DNA of 64,000 nt from positions 186,001 to 250,000 of the forward strand of contig NZ_SJNT01000003.1 in NCBI RefSeq assembly GCF_004331035.1. Reading direction: 5' to 3'. Both the position numbers and the translations under genes were made by a program. Within the stretch, counting starts at the first letter, position 1. Every line of letters begins with the position of its first letter. Shown here piece after piece: positions 1 through 7,891 of this stretch. The notes below the pieces were generated by a model. The model saw only the letters and a list, made by a program, of their open reading frames with translations. It was not told the origin of the DNA and ran no database searches. Origin of the DNA: Acinetobacter sp. ANC 4910. Its GTDB lineage: Bacteria > Pseudomonadota > Gammaproteobacteria > Pseudomonadales > Moraxellaceae.

Positions 1-328
1 CCACTTGCGAGGTATAGCCCTTGGTCAGCTTTCTGCCCGAAACCGCATCGAAAATCAGATATTCAATTTTCAGGCGGTTTTCCCATTCTTTCAAAACAGC
101 GCGCACACGAATTTTTTGCTCAAACTCAATGCCTTGCACATAACGTACATAGCTTTCAATCACAGGCCATGCATAGCCTGAGTCACGCATCTGGTTATAG
201 TTATAGTGAAATTGATCCAGCAGTTTGCAACGTGCAATTTCAAAATATTTTAAATAATGACCGTGCCACACCACATGCATGGTATCGACATCATGAAAGG
301 GCACTTCAATAATTACATCAGCATACAT
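1..328 (-). CDS. Acyl-CoA thioesterase, YbgC/4HBT hot-dog family (partial, 3' end off window)
   Basis: The gene runs off the left edge, so only the N-terminal part (about 109 residues) is visible. It reads MYADVIIEVPFHDVD followed by a T-M-H-V-V-W-H-G-H-Y stretch, the classic start of YbgC-like thioesterases, where the Asp of the HDVD segment is the catalytic residue. ATG at 328 is preferred over ATG at 334 because AGGAA lies about 7 bases upstream of 328 but directly abuts 334. It begins a few bases after the ammonia-lyase stop, so it is translated from the same operon. In aryl polyene clusters such thioesterases probably act on CoA- or carrier-bound acyl intermediates. That role is inferred from context; the family assignment is from sequence. 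Confidence 0.85.
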   Translation of the reverse strand, partial: MYADVIIEVPFHDVDTMHVVWHGHYLKYFEIARCKLLDQFHYNYNQMRDSGYAWPVIESYVRYVQGIEFEQKIRVRAVLKEWENRLKIEYLIFDAVSGRKLTKGYTSQV

Positions 329-337
329 GCTCATTTC

Positions 338-1870
338 CTATGAATATTGAACAGCAATGCTGTCTAACAGTTCTAAATCTTCAAAGCGATTGACCAATGC
401 CTGAAGTTCATGTTGCAAAGGACGATCTTCCTCTACATAGGTGAAGCTCTGAAGCACCCAGTGTTGAAATGCTGTTAAAACAGGGCTGAGTTCTGTATCT
501 ACGCCTTTGAGTTTGACCGCCTGAACTGCTGCACAACTGAGTGCCGCAATCACTTGTTCGGTCAGGGTAATCACACGGCTAGCATCACGCGCAGCAATGG
601 TGCCCATGCTAACTTTGTCTTGATTATGACATTCGGTTGAGCGTGAGAAAATTGACGCAGCGAGCGTCTGCTTCAAGGCTTCTGCTGTCCATGCCGAAAC
701 CCCGATTTGTACCGCTTTAAAGCCATGATTCAGCGGCAAACGCTCAGTACTTGAGCCAGTTAAATTACGTGGTAAACCATTGTTCATTTTATAGTCCACC
801 AACTGCGCCAATTGACGATCCATCAAGTCGGCAATATTGGCGATCATAATTTTTAGACTATCCATCGCTTGGGCAATATGTCCGCCATAGAAATGGCCAC
901 CATGTAGTACGCGTAAGTTCACGGGGTCAATCAATGGATTGTCATTGCTTGAATTCAGCTCATTTTCAATAAACTGACGCAGCCACACTTTGGAGTCTTC
1001 AAACACCCCAATCACATGCGGTGCACAACGTAGTGAATAACGGTCTTGCAGGCGTGAACTTTGGTGCTCGGTCTGCACTTCGCTATTCAACCAGTCACGT
1101 AACTGGGCTGCAATATGTTGCTGTCCCGGATGAGGTTTTTGGGCAAACAAGACTTCATCAAAATGGCTTGGATTGCCCTCAAGGGCTAAAACATTCAGTG
1201 CGGTAATCAAGGTACTAGCAAAAGAAATCTGTTCCGCTTTTTTATAATTCAGGCAGGCGATGGCGGTCATGACCGCTGTACCATTCATTAGAGCTAAGCC
1301 TTCTTTAGGACGCATCACCAAAGGTTGCAAACCTTTTTCGGCATACACTTGTGCAATCGGTACAATCTGACCTTGATAGTACACATCACGCTCACCCACC
1401 AAAGCCCCTGCAATATAAGACAAAGGCGTCAGATCCCCACTGGCACCCACCGAACCTTCCGAGGGAATTACAGGAATCACGTCTTCATTCAGCATCCAGA
1501 CCAAACGCTGCAACAAGGCATGTGAAACACCCGAATAGCCACGCGCCAAAGAACATAAACGTACCACCACCACAGCTCGTGCCGTAATTAAGTCTAAGTT
1601 TTGTCCCATGCCACAACCATGAAAACGCGACAAATGTAGCGGCAGCTCATGTACTTGGTGAGCGGGAATTTCGACTAAGCATGAGTCACCATAACCCGTG
1701 GTCACACCATAAATGACACCTTCGTCTTGCAACAACTGATCAAGGAAATCTGCTCCACGTTGAATCAATGCTACCCATTCAGCAGATGCAGGCAATGCCA
1801 CCTGTTTTTCTTCGCGCGCTACAGCCACAACATCTTCAATACTGAGCGGAGTTTCCCCAACAATTAACAC
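338..1870 (-). CDS. Aromatic amino acid ammonia-lyase (HAL/PAL/TAL family) of an aryl polyene cluster
   Basis: 510 residues, full length for the family. The MIO cofactor triad Ala-Ser-Gly is at about residues 143-145 inside GSVGASGDLTPLSY, and the catalytic Tyr is at about 54 in YGVTTGYG. Start is GTG at 1870 with AAAGGA eight bases upstream. There is no hutU, hutI or hutG nearby; instead it lies in an operon with acyl carrier proteins, a ketosynthase-like protein and acyltransferases. The likely job is therefore deamination of an aromatic amino acid to a cinnamate- or coumarate-type starter for pigment synthesis rather than histidine catabolism. The pair that sets substrate choice in this family appears to be Phe83-His84, matching neither the Ser-His of typical histidases nor the His-Leu of characterised tyrosine ammonia-lyases. 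The substrate is therefore uncertain. Confidence 0.9.
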   Translation of the reverse strand: MLIVGETPLSIEDVVAVAREEKQVALPASAEWVALIQRGADFLDQLLQDEGVIYGVTTGYGDSCLVEIPAHQVHELPLHLSRFHGCGMGQNLDLITARAVVVVRLCSLARGYSGVSHALLQRLVWMLNEDVIPVIPSEGSVGASGDLTPLSYIAGALVGERDVYYQGQIVPIAQVYAEKGLQPLVMRPKEGLALMNGTAVMTAIACLNYKKAEQISFASTLITALNVLALEGNPSHFDEVLFAQKPHPGQQHIAAQLRDWLNSEVQTEHQSSRLQDRYSLRCAPHVIGVFEDSKVWLRQFIENELNSSNDNPLIDPVNLRVLHGGHFYGGHIAQAMDSLKIMIANIADLMDRQLAQLVDYKMNNGLPRNLTGSSTERLPLNHGFKAVQIGVSAWTAEALKQTLAASIFSRSTECHNQDKVSMGTIAARDASRVITLTEQVIAALSCAAVQAVKLKGVDTELSPVLTAFQHWVLQSFTYVEEDRPLQHELQALVNRFEDLELLDSIAVQYS

Positions 1871-1875
1871 AAGAC

Positions 1876-2790
1876 TTATCCTTTATTCCAAAAATTATAA
1901 AAATTAAACCATTGATAGGGCGCGCGTATGCAATGTTGTTCCAACAGTTCCACATACTGTCGTGTGGTCTGTTGCATGGCCTGTAAACGCTCTTTACGTG
2001 GCCAATTTAACTGCTCCGCCACTTTATGAATATGCACTTCAAAATGTGTATCGACTCGATAGCAAAACACTGCCAATACAGGAGCTTTCAATAAACTGGC
2101 CAAGATCCAAGCGCCCTGCGGCCACAGCGCCTGCTCACCTAAAAAAGCAACCGATTGTACCCGATCCGACTGCACGGGTACGCGGTCTGCTGCCACAATC
2201 ACCCATTCACCTTGATCGAGTTTATCCTGCAAAATCAATGCAGTTTCGATTCCCAACTCATCCACCGAAACCAAATTGACATCGGCATGTTCATTTAGTT
2301 TTTTTAAAAATTCATTGAACTTGGTGGCATGTTTTTGATACACCAACACATTAATTTTCTGCGAATGCTCTGCTTTGATTGCGCGCAGTAATTCAATATT
2401 GCCAAAGTGTGACACCACAATGACCGCACCTTTTTGATAGTACGAACGAAAGTGTGCATGACCATGCAGCTTTAAATTCTGCTCAGGGATATGCCCAAGC
2501 CAGCCCTCAATTTTATCTAAAATACATTCGCCAAATTGCATCAAATGCGTATAACTGTGCCAAAGCTGCGGCTCAGCCTGAAACGGCGACTGTGCGCCTG
2601 CAAAATGATGCAGTTTTTTTAAGTACAATAGGGAAGCCCGACGCGCGGTATTGGAAAAGAGCCAATACCATAAAATCACAAAATACAAGATGACTCGGCA
2701 CAGCCAGCGCCCACCCAAACGGTAGAAACCCAACATCAGCATCAGCGGCAACATCCCGCCCCGTTCTTTCACGGCGCTCCATTTCTGCAT
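1876..2790 (-). CDS. LpxL/HtrB-like lysophospholipid acyltransferase
   Basis: 304 residues. One hydrophobic segment at about residues 16-48 would anchor it in the inner membrane. The acyltransferase motif H-x4-E is visible in VSHFGNIELLRA at about residue 128, the form seen in the LpxL/LpxM family of lipid A secondary acyltransferases. A stand-alone lauroyl/myristoyl transferase of lipid A is possible, but it lies between a glycosyltransferase and the ammonia-lyase in a tight operon (5-base gap to the lyase). An aryl polyene-specific role, attaching or modifying the lipid anchor, is more likely. The family is clear from sequence; the acceptor is inferred. Confidence 0.85.
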   Translation of the reverse strand: MQKWSAVKERGGMLPLMLMLGFYRLGGRWLCRVILYFVILWYWLFSNTARRASLLYLKKLHHFAGAQSPFQAEPQLWHSYTHLMQFGECILDKIEGWLGHIPEQNLKLHGHAHFRSYYQKGAVIVVSHFGNIELLRAIKAEHSQKINVLVYQKHATKFNEFLKKLNEHADVNLVSVDELGIETALILQDKLDQGEWVIVAADRVPVQSDRVQSVAFLGEQALWPQGAWILASLLKAPVLAVFCYRVDTHFEVHIHKVAEQLNWPRKERLQAMQQTTRQYVELLEQHCIRAPYQWFNFYNFWNKG

Positions 2791-2807
2791 ATGCTTCTCT
2801 GACCGCC

Positions 2808-3542
2808 TTAGCCTTTGACTTTCTGATAAATCAGTTTTGGGAAACGCAGCAGCATGCCACCCAATAAGCGACTATGCGCGCGCGCCATGCCTAGATTGTC
2901 CCGCCAAACATCGAAATGTGAAATGCCACCTTCAGGGTAAATCACATGCGTGGGCAGATTGATAAACGGCACATTGTCCCATTTCAAACGCACCAAAATT
3001 TCCGAGTCAAAACCCATTCGCGGTTGGAACTTCGCTGTATTTAAAATGTTTACCGTCTGCGCCAAAGGATAAACGCGAAAGCCACACATGCTGTCTTTAA
3101 TGTCAAAAGACAGACTGTTAATCCACACCCAAATATGCGTTGCATAACGGCCATAGAGACGTTTTTTGGGAACAGTCGCATCAAAGATCGGCTGACCAAT
3201 AATCATGGCTTCAGGATGCTGGATAGATGTTTCTAAAAAGCGTTGCACATCCTGCCAGTCATGCTGTCCATCGGCATCCAGTTGCAAGGCATGGCTATAG
3301 CCACATTGAAAAGCATGCTTGAGACCCGTGATCACCGCCTGCCCCTTGCCCTGATTGTAGGTATGTTCAACCAAATCGACCCTTGGGTAATCGTGTGCGA
3401 GCTGATGTAAAACTGCCGTACAATCGGCATCACTGCCATCGTTCACCATAATAATCGGTAACTCAAAAGGGCTTAAATGCGACAGTAATGCAGCCAAATA
3501 ATGCGGATGGTTATACACAGGAATCACAAAGCAGTGTTTCAT
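2808..3542 (-). CDS. Glycosyltransferase family 2 protein
   Basis: About 244 residues from ATG at 3542 (MKHCFVIPVYNHP). An upstream in-frame start at 3578 would overlap the preceding gene by more than 20 bases and is less likely. The GT-A nucleotide-sugar binding fold is indicated by the N-terminal PVYNHP strand, the DGSD turn at about 37-40 and the metal-binding DADGQHD at about 88-94. It resembles dolichyl-phosphate-mannose-synthase-like GT2 enzymes but has no C-terminal membrane segments. It lies 13 bases after the ligase-dehydratase stop and 17 before the acyltransferase start, inside the aryl polyene operon. Probably it glycosylates the polyene or its lipid anchor; donor and acceptor are unknown. 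Confidence 0.88.
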   Translation of the reverse strand: MKHCFVIPVYNHPHYLAALLSHLSPFELPIIMVNDGSDADCTAVLHQLAHDYPRVDLVEHTYNQGKGQAVITGLKHAFQCGYSHALQLDADGQHDWQDVQRFLETSIQHPEAMIIGQPIFDATVPKKRLYGRYATHIWVWINSLSFDIKDSMCGFRVYPLAQTVNILNTAKFQPRMGFDSEILVRLKWDNVPFINLPTHVIYPEGGISHFDVWRDNLGMARAHSRLLGGMLLRFPKLIYQKVKG

Positions 3543-3555
3543 TTTGTCTCTCGGC

Positions 3556-5217
3556 TTAAACGTCTGAAGGGACAGCAAATAGCAAACGTCCTGATGCCAA
3601 TATTTTGTCCTGATTTTTCAGCTCAAAACTGACCTTGTGCGCTTTACGACTTAACACCAGTTCCACGGTTTGATACGGTTGAATCAGCCCCTGAAATTTT
3701 AACTGCTCAAAACCATTACACCACAGTAAATCTGCCCAATTTTGTTTAGCAAAATGCTGGATAAAACCAATTTGTCCCACACCTGGATAAATAGGAAAGT
3801 TCGGGAAATGGCCTTTAAAGCACTCTAACTCAAGCATGAATTCTAAAGCATAACTGATCTGCGTATCGTGAGATTGCTGCGTCAGCACCACAGGCAAGCT
3901 CATCGGCTGAAAGAGCGATTTTAAATACTGTTTATTCATCTTGGATTGTGCATTTTGTGGCATTTGCGTTAAGAACCGCCACTGCCGTGGAATCGCAATA
4001 CTTTCCAGCTTCTGTTGTAGTTGTTTTTTCAATTGTGATGTAAATGCAACTTTGCCCTTTTCGGTGAGCATCGCCCTTGCATCATCCGTCAGCACAGCCA
4101 CCACCGCCAAAATCTGACGCTGTTCTTTTTCATGAATTAAGACATGACACTGCTGTATTTCGACTAACTCAGCGAGTTTCGCTTCAATTGCATCGAGGCT
4201 TAAACGCTTTTCTTCGAGTTTTACAATGCGGTCCAAACGCCCCAATAACTGAAATGGACTTTTAGGATTCTGTGCATCTATAAGCTGCACTTTATCGCCT
4301 GTCAAAATCCAATCTGCACTAAAAGCATGGTTGGTTTTAACGGTTAACTCTTGCTGTTCGGTACACTCAATCTCGACATTGGCAAAGGGTGTCCATAGCG
4401 CATCATCTGCCTGACGGTAGGCAATCCCACCTGTTTCAGAACTGCCAAATACTTCGGTAATCGGACAATTCAGCAAAGGCCGCACATCGGTATCCAATTT
4501 TCCGCCAGAGGAATAGACCATATGGCAGTCTTGCAATACCACATCTGTAGTCCAGCGCTTCAACAAAGCGGGGCTGGAAATCACATAATTGGGAAGCTGT
4601 AAATGGTGGATCTGCTTTTGAAGATCGACCACATCCTCAGGGAAAGCCAGTTGTTTTTGATAGAAACTACGTCCACTGGCTAAGGGCCATAACAGCTTAA
4701 ACAACAAACCATAAATATGCTGATGGCTCACCGTAGCAATGGCGACCACCTGTTCAGGCAAATCAAAACTGGCCTCTAAACCACAAACTTCATTGAACAA
4801 CTGTTGCAGGCTGCGCGGAATTTTTTTCGGCAGCCCAGTTGAACCCGAAGTATAGAAATACAGCTGGGCCTGATTGAAAAAGGCAGCATCAAATTGAAGC
4901 TCAAATGTTGATGGTACTGCCAACGGCAAACGCTTTAAAAAATAAATCTGCTGCTCAGCCAGTTCTTTTTCTAAATCACTGACCCGATGCGGAGGCAATA
5001 GCACTTGCTTGCCCGCTTGTAAGGCTGCAAACAACAACACCAGAAACTCATAACTGTCTTGTTCCCAGAGCGCCCATACAGATTCATGCAAGTGTTGAAT
5101 TTGTGCAGCTTGCTCAGCCACATCCAACCAAAAAGTGTGAAAGGACACAAAACTAGAGTCCGCCTGAATACACAAGGGACGCGATGAATGCAGATGGTGT
5201 TGAAAATGACAAGACAT
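3556..5217 (-). CDS. AMP-dependent acyl-CoA/ACP ligase fused to FabA/FabZ-like hot-dog dehydratase domain
   Basis: 553 residues from ATG at 5217 (MSCHFQHH); an upstream ATG at 5265 in the same frame adds 16 residues of low-quality sequence. Residues about 20-430 form an adenylating domain: the P-loop-like YFYTSGSTGLPKKIPRS at about 120 and the C-terminal GDKVQL and GRLDRIVK segments are typical of ANL ligases. Residues about 450-550 form a separate hot-dog domain with GHFPNFPIYPGVGQIGF, the active-site strand of FabZ/FabA dehydratases including the catalytic His. In many aryl polyene clusters these are two genes. Here activation of the aryl starter and beta-hydroxyacyl dehydration are combined in one polypeptide. 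Confidence 0.88.
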   Translation of the reverse strand: MSCHFQHHLHSSRPLCIQADSSFVSFHTFWLDVAEQAAQIQHLHESVWALWEQDSYEFLVLLFAALQAGKQVLLPPHRVSDLEKELAEQQIYFLKRLPLAVPSTFELQFDAAFFNQAQLYFYTSGSTGLPKKIPRSLQQLFNEVCGLEASFDLPEQVVAIATVSHQHIYGLLFKLLWPLASGRSFYQKQLAFPEDVVDLQKQIHHLQLPNYVISSPALLKRWTTDVVLQDCHMVYSSGGKLDTDVRPLLNCPITEVFGSSETGGIAYRQADDALWTPFANVEIECTEQQELTVKTNHAFSADWILTGDKVQLIDAQNPKSPFQLLGRLDRIVKLEEKRLSLDAIEAKLAELVEIQQCHVLIHEKEQRQILAVVAVLTDDARAMLTEKGKVAFTSQLKKQLQQKLESIAIPRQWRFLTQMPQNAQSKMNKQYLKSLFQPMSLPVVLTQQSHDTQISYALEFMLELECFKGHFPNFPIYPGVGQIGFIQHFAKQNWADLLWCNGFEQLKFQGLIQPYQTVELVLSRKAHKVSFELKNQDKILASGRLLFAVPSDV

Positions 5218-5293
5218 ATAATTTGTTTTTAAAACCGTATTTCTAATCGCTATAGTTCGAGGCACCGTTTAAGTTGCCCTGATGGAAATGCTG

Positions 5294-5848
5294 TTATTTC
5301 TGTGCCTGATGCAGTCGCTGTTGACGTTTACGTAAGATAAACTCACCCAGTAACAATCCACCCATCAAGACATAAGAGATCAAGCCGTTATACAGCACCC
5401 AAATCTTCATTGGTGCGAAAAAAACGGTGATCAAGGCAATGACCGCATTGATACAGAAAAATCCACACCAAACTTTGGTCACTTGACGGGTCCATTCTAT
5501 TCCTTCTGCGGGCAAATTAGGCTCTGCCAAACGTGCAAAACGTTCAATCATTGAAGGTGGTCGAATCAAGGTACTGGCAAAAATAAACAGCGCCCCAAGA
5601 CTCATAAAGACAGGGTAAAGCTTAAGCCACGCATGATCTTTTAAAATCAAACTCAGCCCACCACATAAAATGGCAAAACCTGTCAAGGGCCACAGCAAGG
5701 CATTACCCTTACTCAATAAACGCAGGATGCCTAGTGCAATCAATACAGCACTGACCCAGACATACTGTCCATGTGCTAAAGCATAAGCAACAAAAAAAGG
5801 ATAGAGAATCAATCCGATCCCTGCTATCCCTTTTAAAATATTGTTCAT
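5294..5848 (-). CDS. COG4648-like integral membrane protein of aryl polyene cluster
   Basis: 184 residues with about five or six hydrophobic segments (roughly 7-25, 28-45, 50-68, 75-92, 125-145, 150-170) and a basic C-terminus. It resembles the small predicted membrane proteins commonly found beside acyl carrier proteins in aryl polyene clusters. No catalytic motif can be seen. Its start overlaps the stop of the upstream acyl carrier protein gene by four bases, indicating translational coupling. A role in membrane localisation of the synthase or in product transfer is only inferred from context. Confidence 0.75.
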   Translation of the reverse strand: MNNILKGIAGIGLILYPFFVAYALAHGQYVWVSAVLIALGILRLLSKGNALLWPLTGFAILCGGLSLILKDHAWLKLYPVFMSLGALFIFASTLIRPPSMIERFARLAEPNLPAEGIEWTRQVTKVWCGFFCINAVIALITVFFAPMKIWVLYNGLISYVLMGGLLLGEFILRKRQQRLHQAQK

Positions 5849-6093
5849 GCAGCAGACATATTCTGAATAACGACCACCACATCCTGCACAGTACGCACAT
5901 TTTTAAAGTCTTCAGGATTCACTTGTTTTCCTGTCAGCTCTTTAATTTTTACAACTAAATCAATGGCATCAATACTGTCAACATCAAGGTCTGAAGCTAA
6001 GTTTGATTCTAACTGTACCTCTTCAGGCTCAATTTCAAACAGATCTTCCATCCATTCACGTAATTTTTCTAACACGGTTTCTTGTGCAAGCAT
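5845..6093 (-). CDS. Acyl carrier protein (second of pair)
   Basis: 82 residues. The phosphopantetheine attachment site is the Ser of DVDSIDAIDLVVK at about residue 38, and the acidic four-helix carrier pattern is intact. It differs from housekeeping AcpP, which has DSLD at this site, and matches the DSID form common in type II aryl polyene systems. It lies 9 bases after the other carrier protein gene and overlaps the downstream membrane protein gene by four bases. It presumably carries the growing polyene chain or its starter. Confidence 0.9.
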   Translation of the reverse strand: MLAQETVLEKLREWMEDLFEIEPEEVQLESNLASDLDVDSIDAIDLVVKIKELTGKQVNPEDFKNVRTVQDVVVVIQNMSAA

Positions 6094-6102
6094 AGCAACC
6101 TC

Positions 6103-6363
6103 TTATGCTGTTTTCTGTGCTTCAATCAAAGCCACTAAACTTTGAATTGATTTAAAATATTCTTTGGTATCTGCTGACTCTGCATTCAGATGAATGCCAT
6201 AACGCTTTTTCAATGCCAAACCCAGTTCTAAAGCATCAATCGAGTCCAAACCCAAACCATCACCAAACAACGGTGCATCTGTATCAATATCTTCAATACG
6301 AATGTCTTCAAGGGCGAGGACATCAATAATCATTTGCTTTAATTCGTCAGCAAGATTGCTCAT
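6103..6363 (-). CDS. Acyl carrier protein (first of pair)
   Basis: 86 residues with the attachment motif GLGLDSIDALELGLALKKRYG, Ser at about residue 41. Start at 6363 overlaps the end of the acyltransferase gene by 17 bases, so the two are probably translationally coupled. It is clearly divergent from the adjacent carrier protein: GLGLDSIDALE in place of DLDVDSIDAID. The two probably have different partners, for example starter loading versus elongation. Which carrier does which cannot be told from sequence. Confidence 0.9.
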   Translation of the reverse strand: MSNLADELKQMIIDVLALEDIRIEDIDTDAPLFGDGLGLDSIDALELGLALKKRYGIHLNAESADTKEYFKSIQSLVALIEAQKTA

Positions 6364-7168
6364 TTACGGATAACTCTTGGTTAAAAAACCATTGTAATTG
6401 TTGATTTAATTGACGCACATTTTTAGGATTGACCGTTACATCATCCAATACGTCTTCCACTCGAATCGCATCCAATACTTTCACATGGATATGAAAAGGC
6501 TGTTCTGGAATGTGATACCACTTTTCATTTTTGGTCAGGGTCGATGGCGTGCAGGTAATCAGCACAGGGCGAATCGGCACACCGGCACGCAGGGCAATAT
6601 TGGCCGCACCACGCTGAAAGTCATTCAGTTGCTCACCTTTTGCCGTCCGCGTCCCTTCAGGGAAGATCAACAAAGACGCCGCATGATCCTGCTGTAATTT
6701 GTGTACACAGTCCTGAATAAATTGTTCGGAACCTGCATTTAAAATATAGCCTGCGTTTTGTACAGGGCCTTTGGTAAATGGATTCGACCACAGCGCCTGC
6801 TTGACCACACAGTTTGCTTGTTCCATTAAACCTATTAAAACCACCACGTCAATGAGTGTCGGATGATTTGCAATGACCAACTCCTGCTGACTGTGCTGTA
6901 GTTTGTCTAAGCCTTCAACCGTATACGTCATGATGCCCAGTTTCACCATCATTTCGGTAAAACCTTTAAAACTGTGTTTAATCACTTTTTGAGTGCGATG
7001 CTTACGAAGCTCAAGGTCTGCTGAGCTCAGCTTAACCAGTGGTGCAATCAAACCACCAATTGCCACGCCACCTAAGCCAAAGCTGGCAAAGCTAAATCCT
7101 GTAGCCCCAACACGCCATGCATAGTTGGCTTTTTGCTTGATTCGATTTAATTTCAGCATTTTGCCCAC
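6347..7168 (-). CDS. PlsC-like 1-acyl-sn-glycerol-3-phosphate acyltransferase
   Basis: 273 residues. The acyltransferase motifs are present: NHPTLIDVV (H-x4-D) at about 97-105 and FPEGTRTAKGEQ at about 169-180. An N-terminal hydrophobic stretch (about 20-45) suggests membrane association. Its 5' end overlaps the upstream ketosynthase-like gene by 16 bases (7 bases if the second Met at 7159 is used). Within the operon it is the second acyltransferase and probably helps to lipidate the polyene. It is not the housekeeping plsC on context. Confidence 0.88.
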   Translation of the reverse strand: MGKMLKLNRIKQKANYAWRVGATGFSFASFGLGGVAIGGLIAPLVKLSSADLELRKHRTQKVIKHSFKGFTEMMVKLGIMTYTVEGLDKLQHSQQELVIANHPTLIDVVVLIGLMEQANCVVKQALWSNPFTKGPVQNAGYILNAGSEQFIQDCVHKLQQDHAASLLIFPEGTRTAKGEQLNDFQRGAANIALRAGVPIRPVLITCTPSTLTKNEKWYHIPEQPFHIHVKVLDAIRVEDVLDDVTVNPKNVRQLNQQLQWFFNQELSVNEQSC

Positions 7169-7773
7169 GCTTCAGATTCAGTTTGCTCAGTATTATTCCA
7201 AAACGCGTTAAATGCTAAAGCCTGCTGATAAGCTGGCGTTGAATCCGTATGCTTTGGCGTCAATATCAAATTGGCAGGCGCTAACGAAATAATCGCTGCC
7301 ATCGCAAAAGCAGAAAATGGCTGATGCTCGATATAAATTTCCGACAAGGCTTCATCATAATACACCAGCAAAACTTGACGAGCTTCAGGCATTGTTTTTA
7401 GCCACGCATAGGCTTCAATCAGCCCATCATTCCACGAACCCGCCAAACTGGTCGCAGGTGTCGTATCCTGACATAAAATGGAATAGAGGCCTGAAATTGC
7501 ATTATGTACCGACGTTGAAAATTGAGTCGGCGAAGGGGTTTGCTCGCTTAACACATCTTCTAGAATATTCAGTGTTTTTGCTTCATCGCCATATTGCGAC
7601 ACCCAAATAATATAATCGACATTGTTGGTGTCTAAAGTCTGCATTGCACTGTTCAACACCAGTTTTGCAAGACTCGATAAGCGTCGGCGTTGCATCACAG
7701 GAATTTTTTCTATAGCTGGTAATTCTTGATCAACCGAACTCATATTCAAGCGGGATATGTGGAGTTGCATCAT
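7153..7773 (-). CDS. Beta-ketoacyl synthase-like / chain-length-factor-like protein, first gene of aryl polyene operon
   Basis: 206 residues, much shorter than a full ketosynthase (about 400), matching the short ketoacyl-synthase-like family (Ketoacyl-synt_2 type) found at the head of aryl polyene clusters. Visible hallmarks are the PVMQRRRLSSLAKLVLNSAM segment at about 25-44 and SVHNAISGLYSI at about 88-99, which resembles a thiolase-fold nucleophile elbow with Asn in place of the usual Cys. It is therefore probably non-catalytic and partners another ketosynthase outside the window. ATG at 7773 is the first start after the promoter. Confidence 0.78.
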   Translation of the reverse strand: MMQLHISRLNMSSVDQELPAIEKIPVMQRRRLSSLAKLVLNSAMQTLDTNNVDYIIWVSQYGDEAKTLNILEDVLSEQTPSPTQFSTSVHNAISGLYSILCQDTTPATSLAGSWNDGLIEAYAWLKTMPEARQVLLVYYDEALSEIYIEHQPFSAFAMAAIISLAPANLILTPKHTDSTPAYQQALAFNAFWNNTEQTESEAWAKC

Positions 7774-7803
7774 AATTAGCAGTATTAAGAATCAAATATT
7801 ATC

Positions 7804-7822
7804 AATGCTAAATTATAGCATT
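7804..7822 (-). promoter_or_regulatory. Putative aryl polyene operon -10 box inside a perfect 7-bp inverted repeat
   Basis: On the minus strand TATAAT is at 7817-7812, about 40 bases before the first start codon of the operon. It is centred in a perfect palindrome, AATGCTA-AATTA-TAGCATT. A regulator bound here would block RNA polymerase. No strong -35 hexamer is obvious, which would fit an activator-dependent or weak promoter. The inverted repeat is directly visible; the operator role is inferred. Confidence 0.5.
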
Positions 7823-7858
7823 TACAAAAAAATAACACAAAAAAAACAAATTTAAGCA

Positions 7859-7891
7859 TTAACTTAAATAATTCAGGTAAGTTTAAGTTAA
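7859..7891. promoter_or_regulatory. Perfect 10-bp inverted repeat upstream of aryl polyene promoter
   Basis: TTAACTTAAA at 7859-7868 and TTTAAGTTAA at 7882-7891 are exact reverse complements with a 13-base spacer (23 bases centre to centre, about two helical turns). There is no T-run, so a terminator is unlikely. The placement 40-70 bases upstream of the putative -10 box suits an activator or repressor site, but AT-rich sequence makes chance palindromes more likely. Confidence 0.35.

Noticed and set aside
338..1870. Histidine utilisation (hut) locus
   Set aside because: The ammonia-lyase is alone among lipid and carrier-protein genes; hutU, hutI, hutG and hutC are missing, so it belongs to the pigment cluster.
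1962..2279. Plus-strand ORF opposite the LpxL-like gene
   Set aside because: Shadow frame without ribosome binding site or recognisable motif.
6410..6697. Plus-strand ORF opposite the PlsC-like gene
   Set aside because: Shadow of a strong acyltransferase frame.
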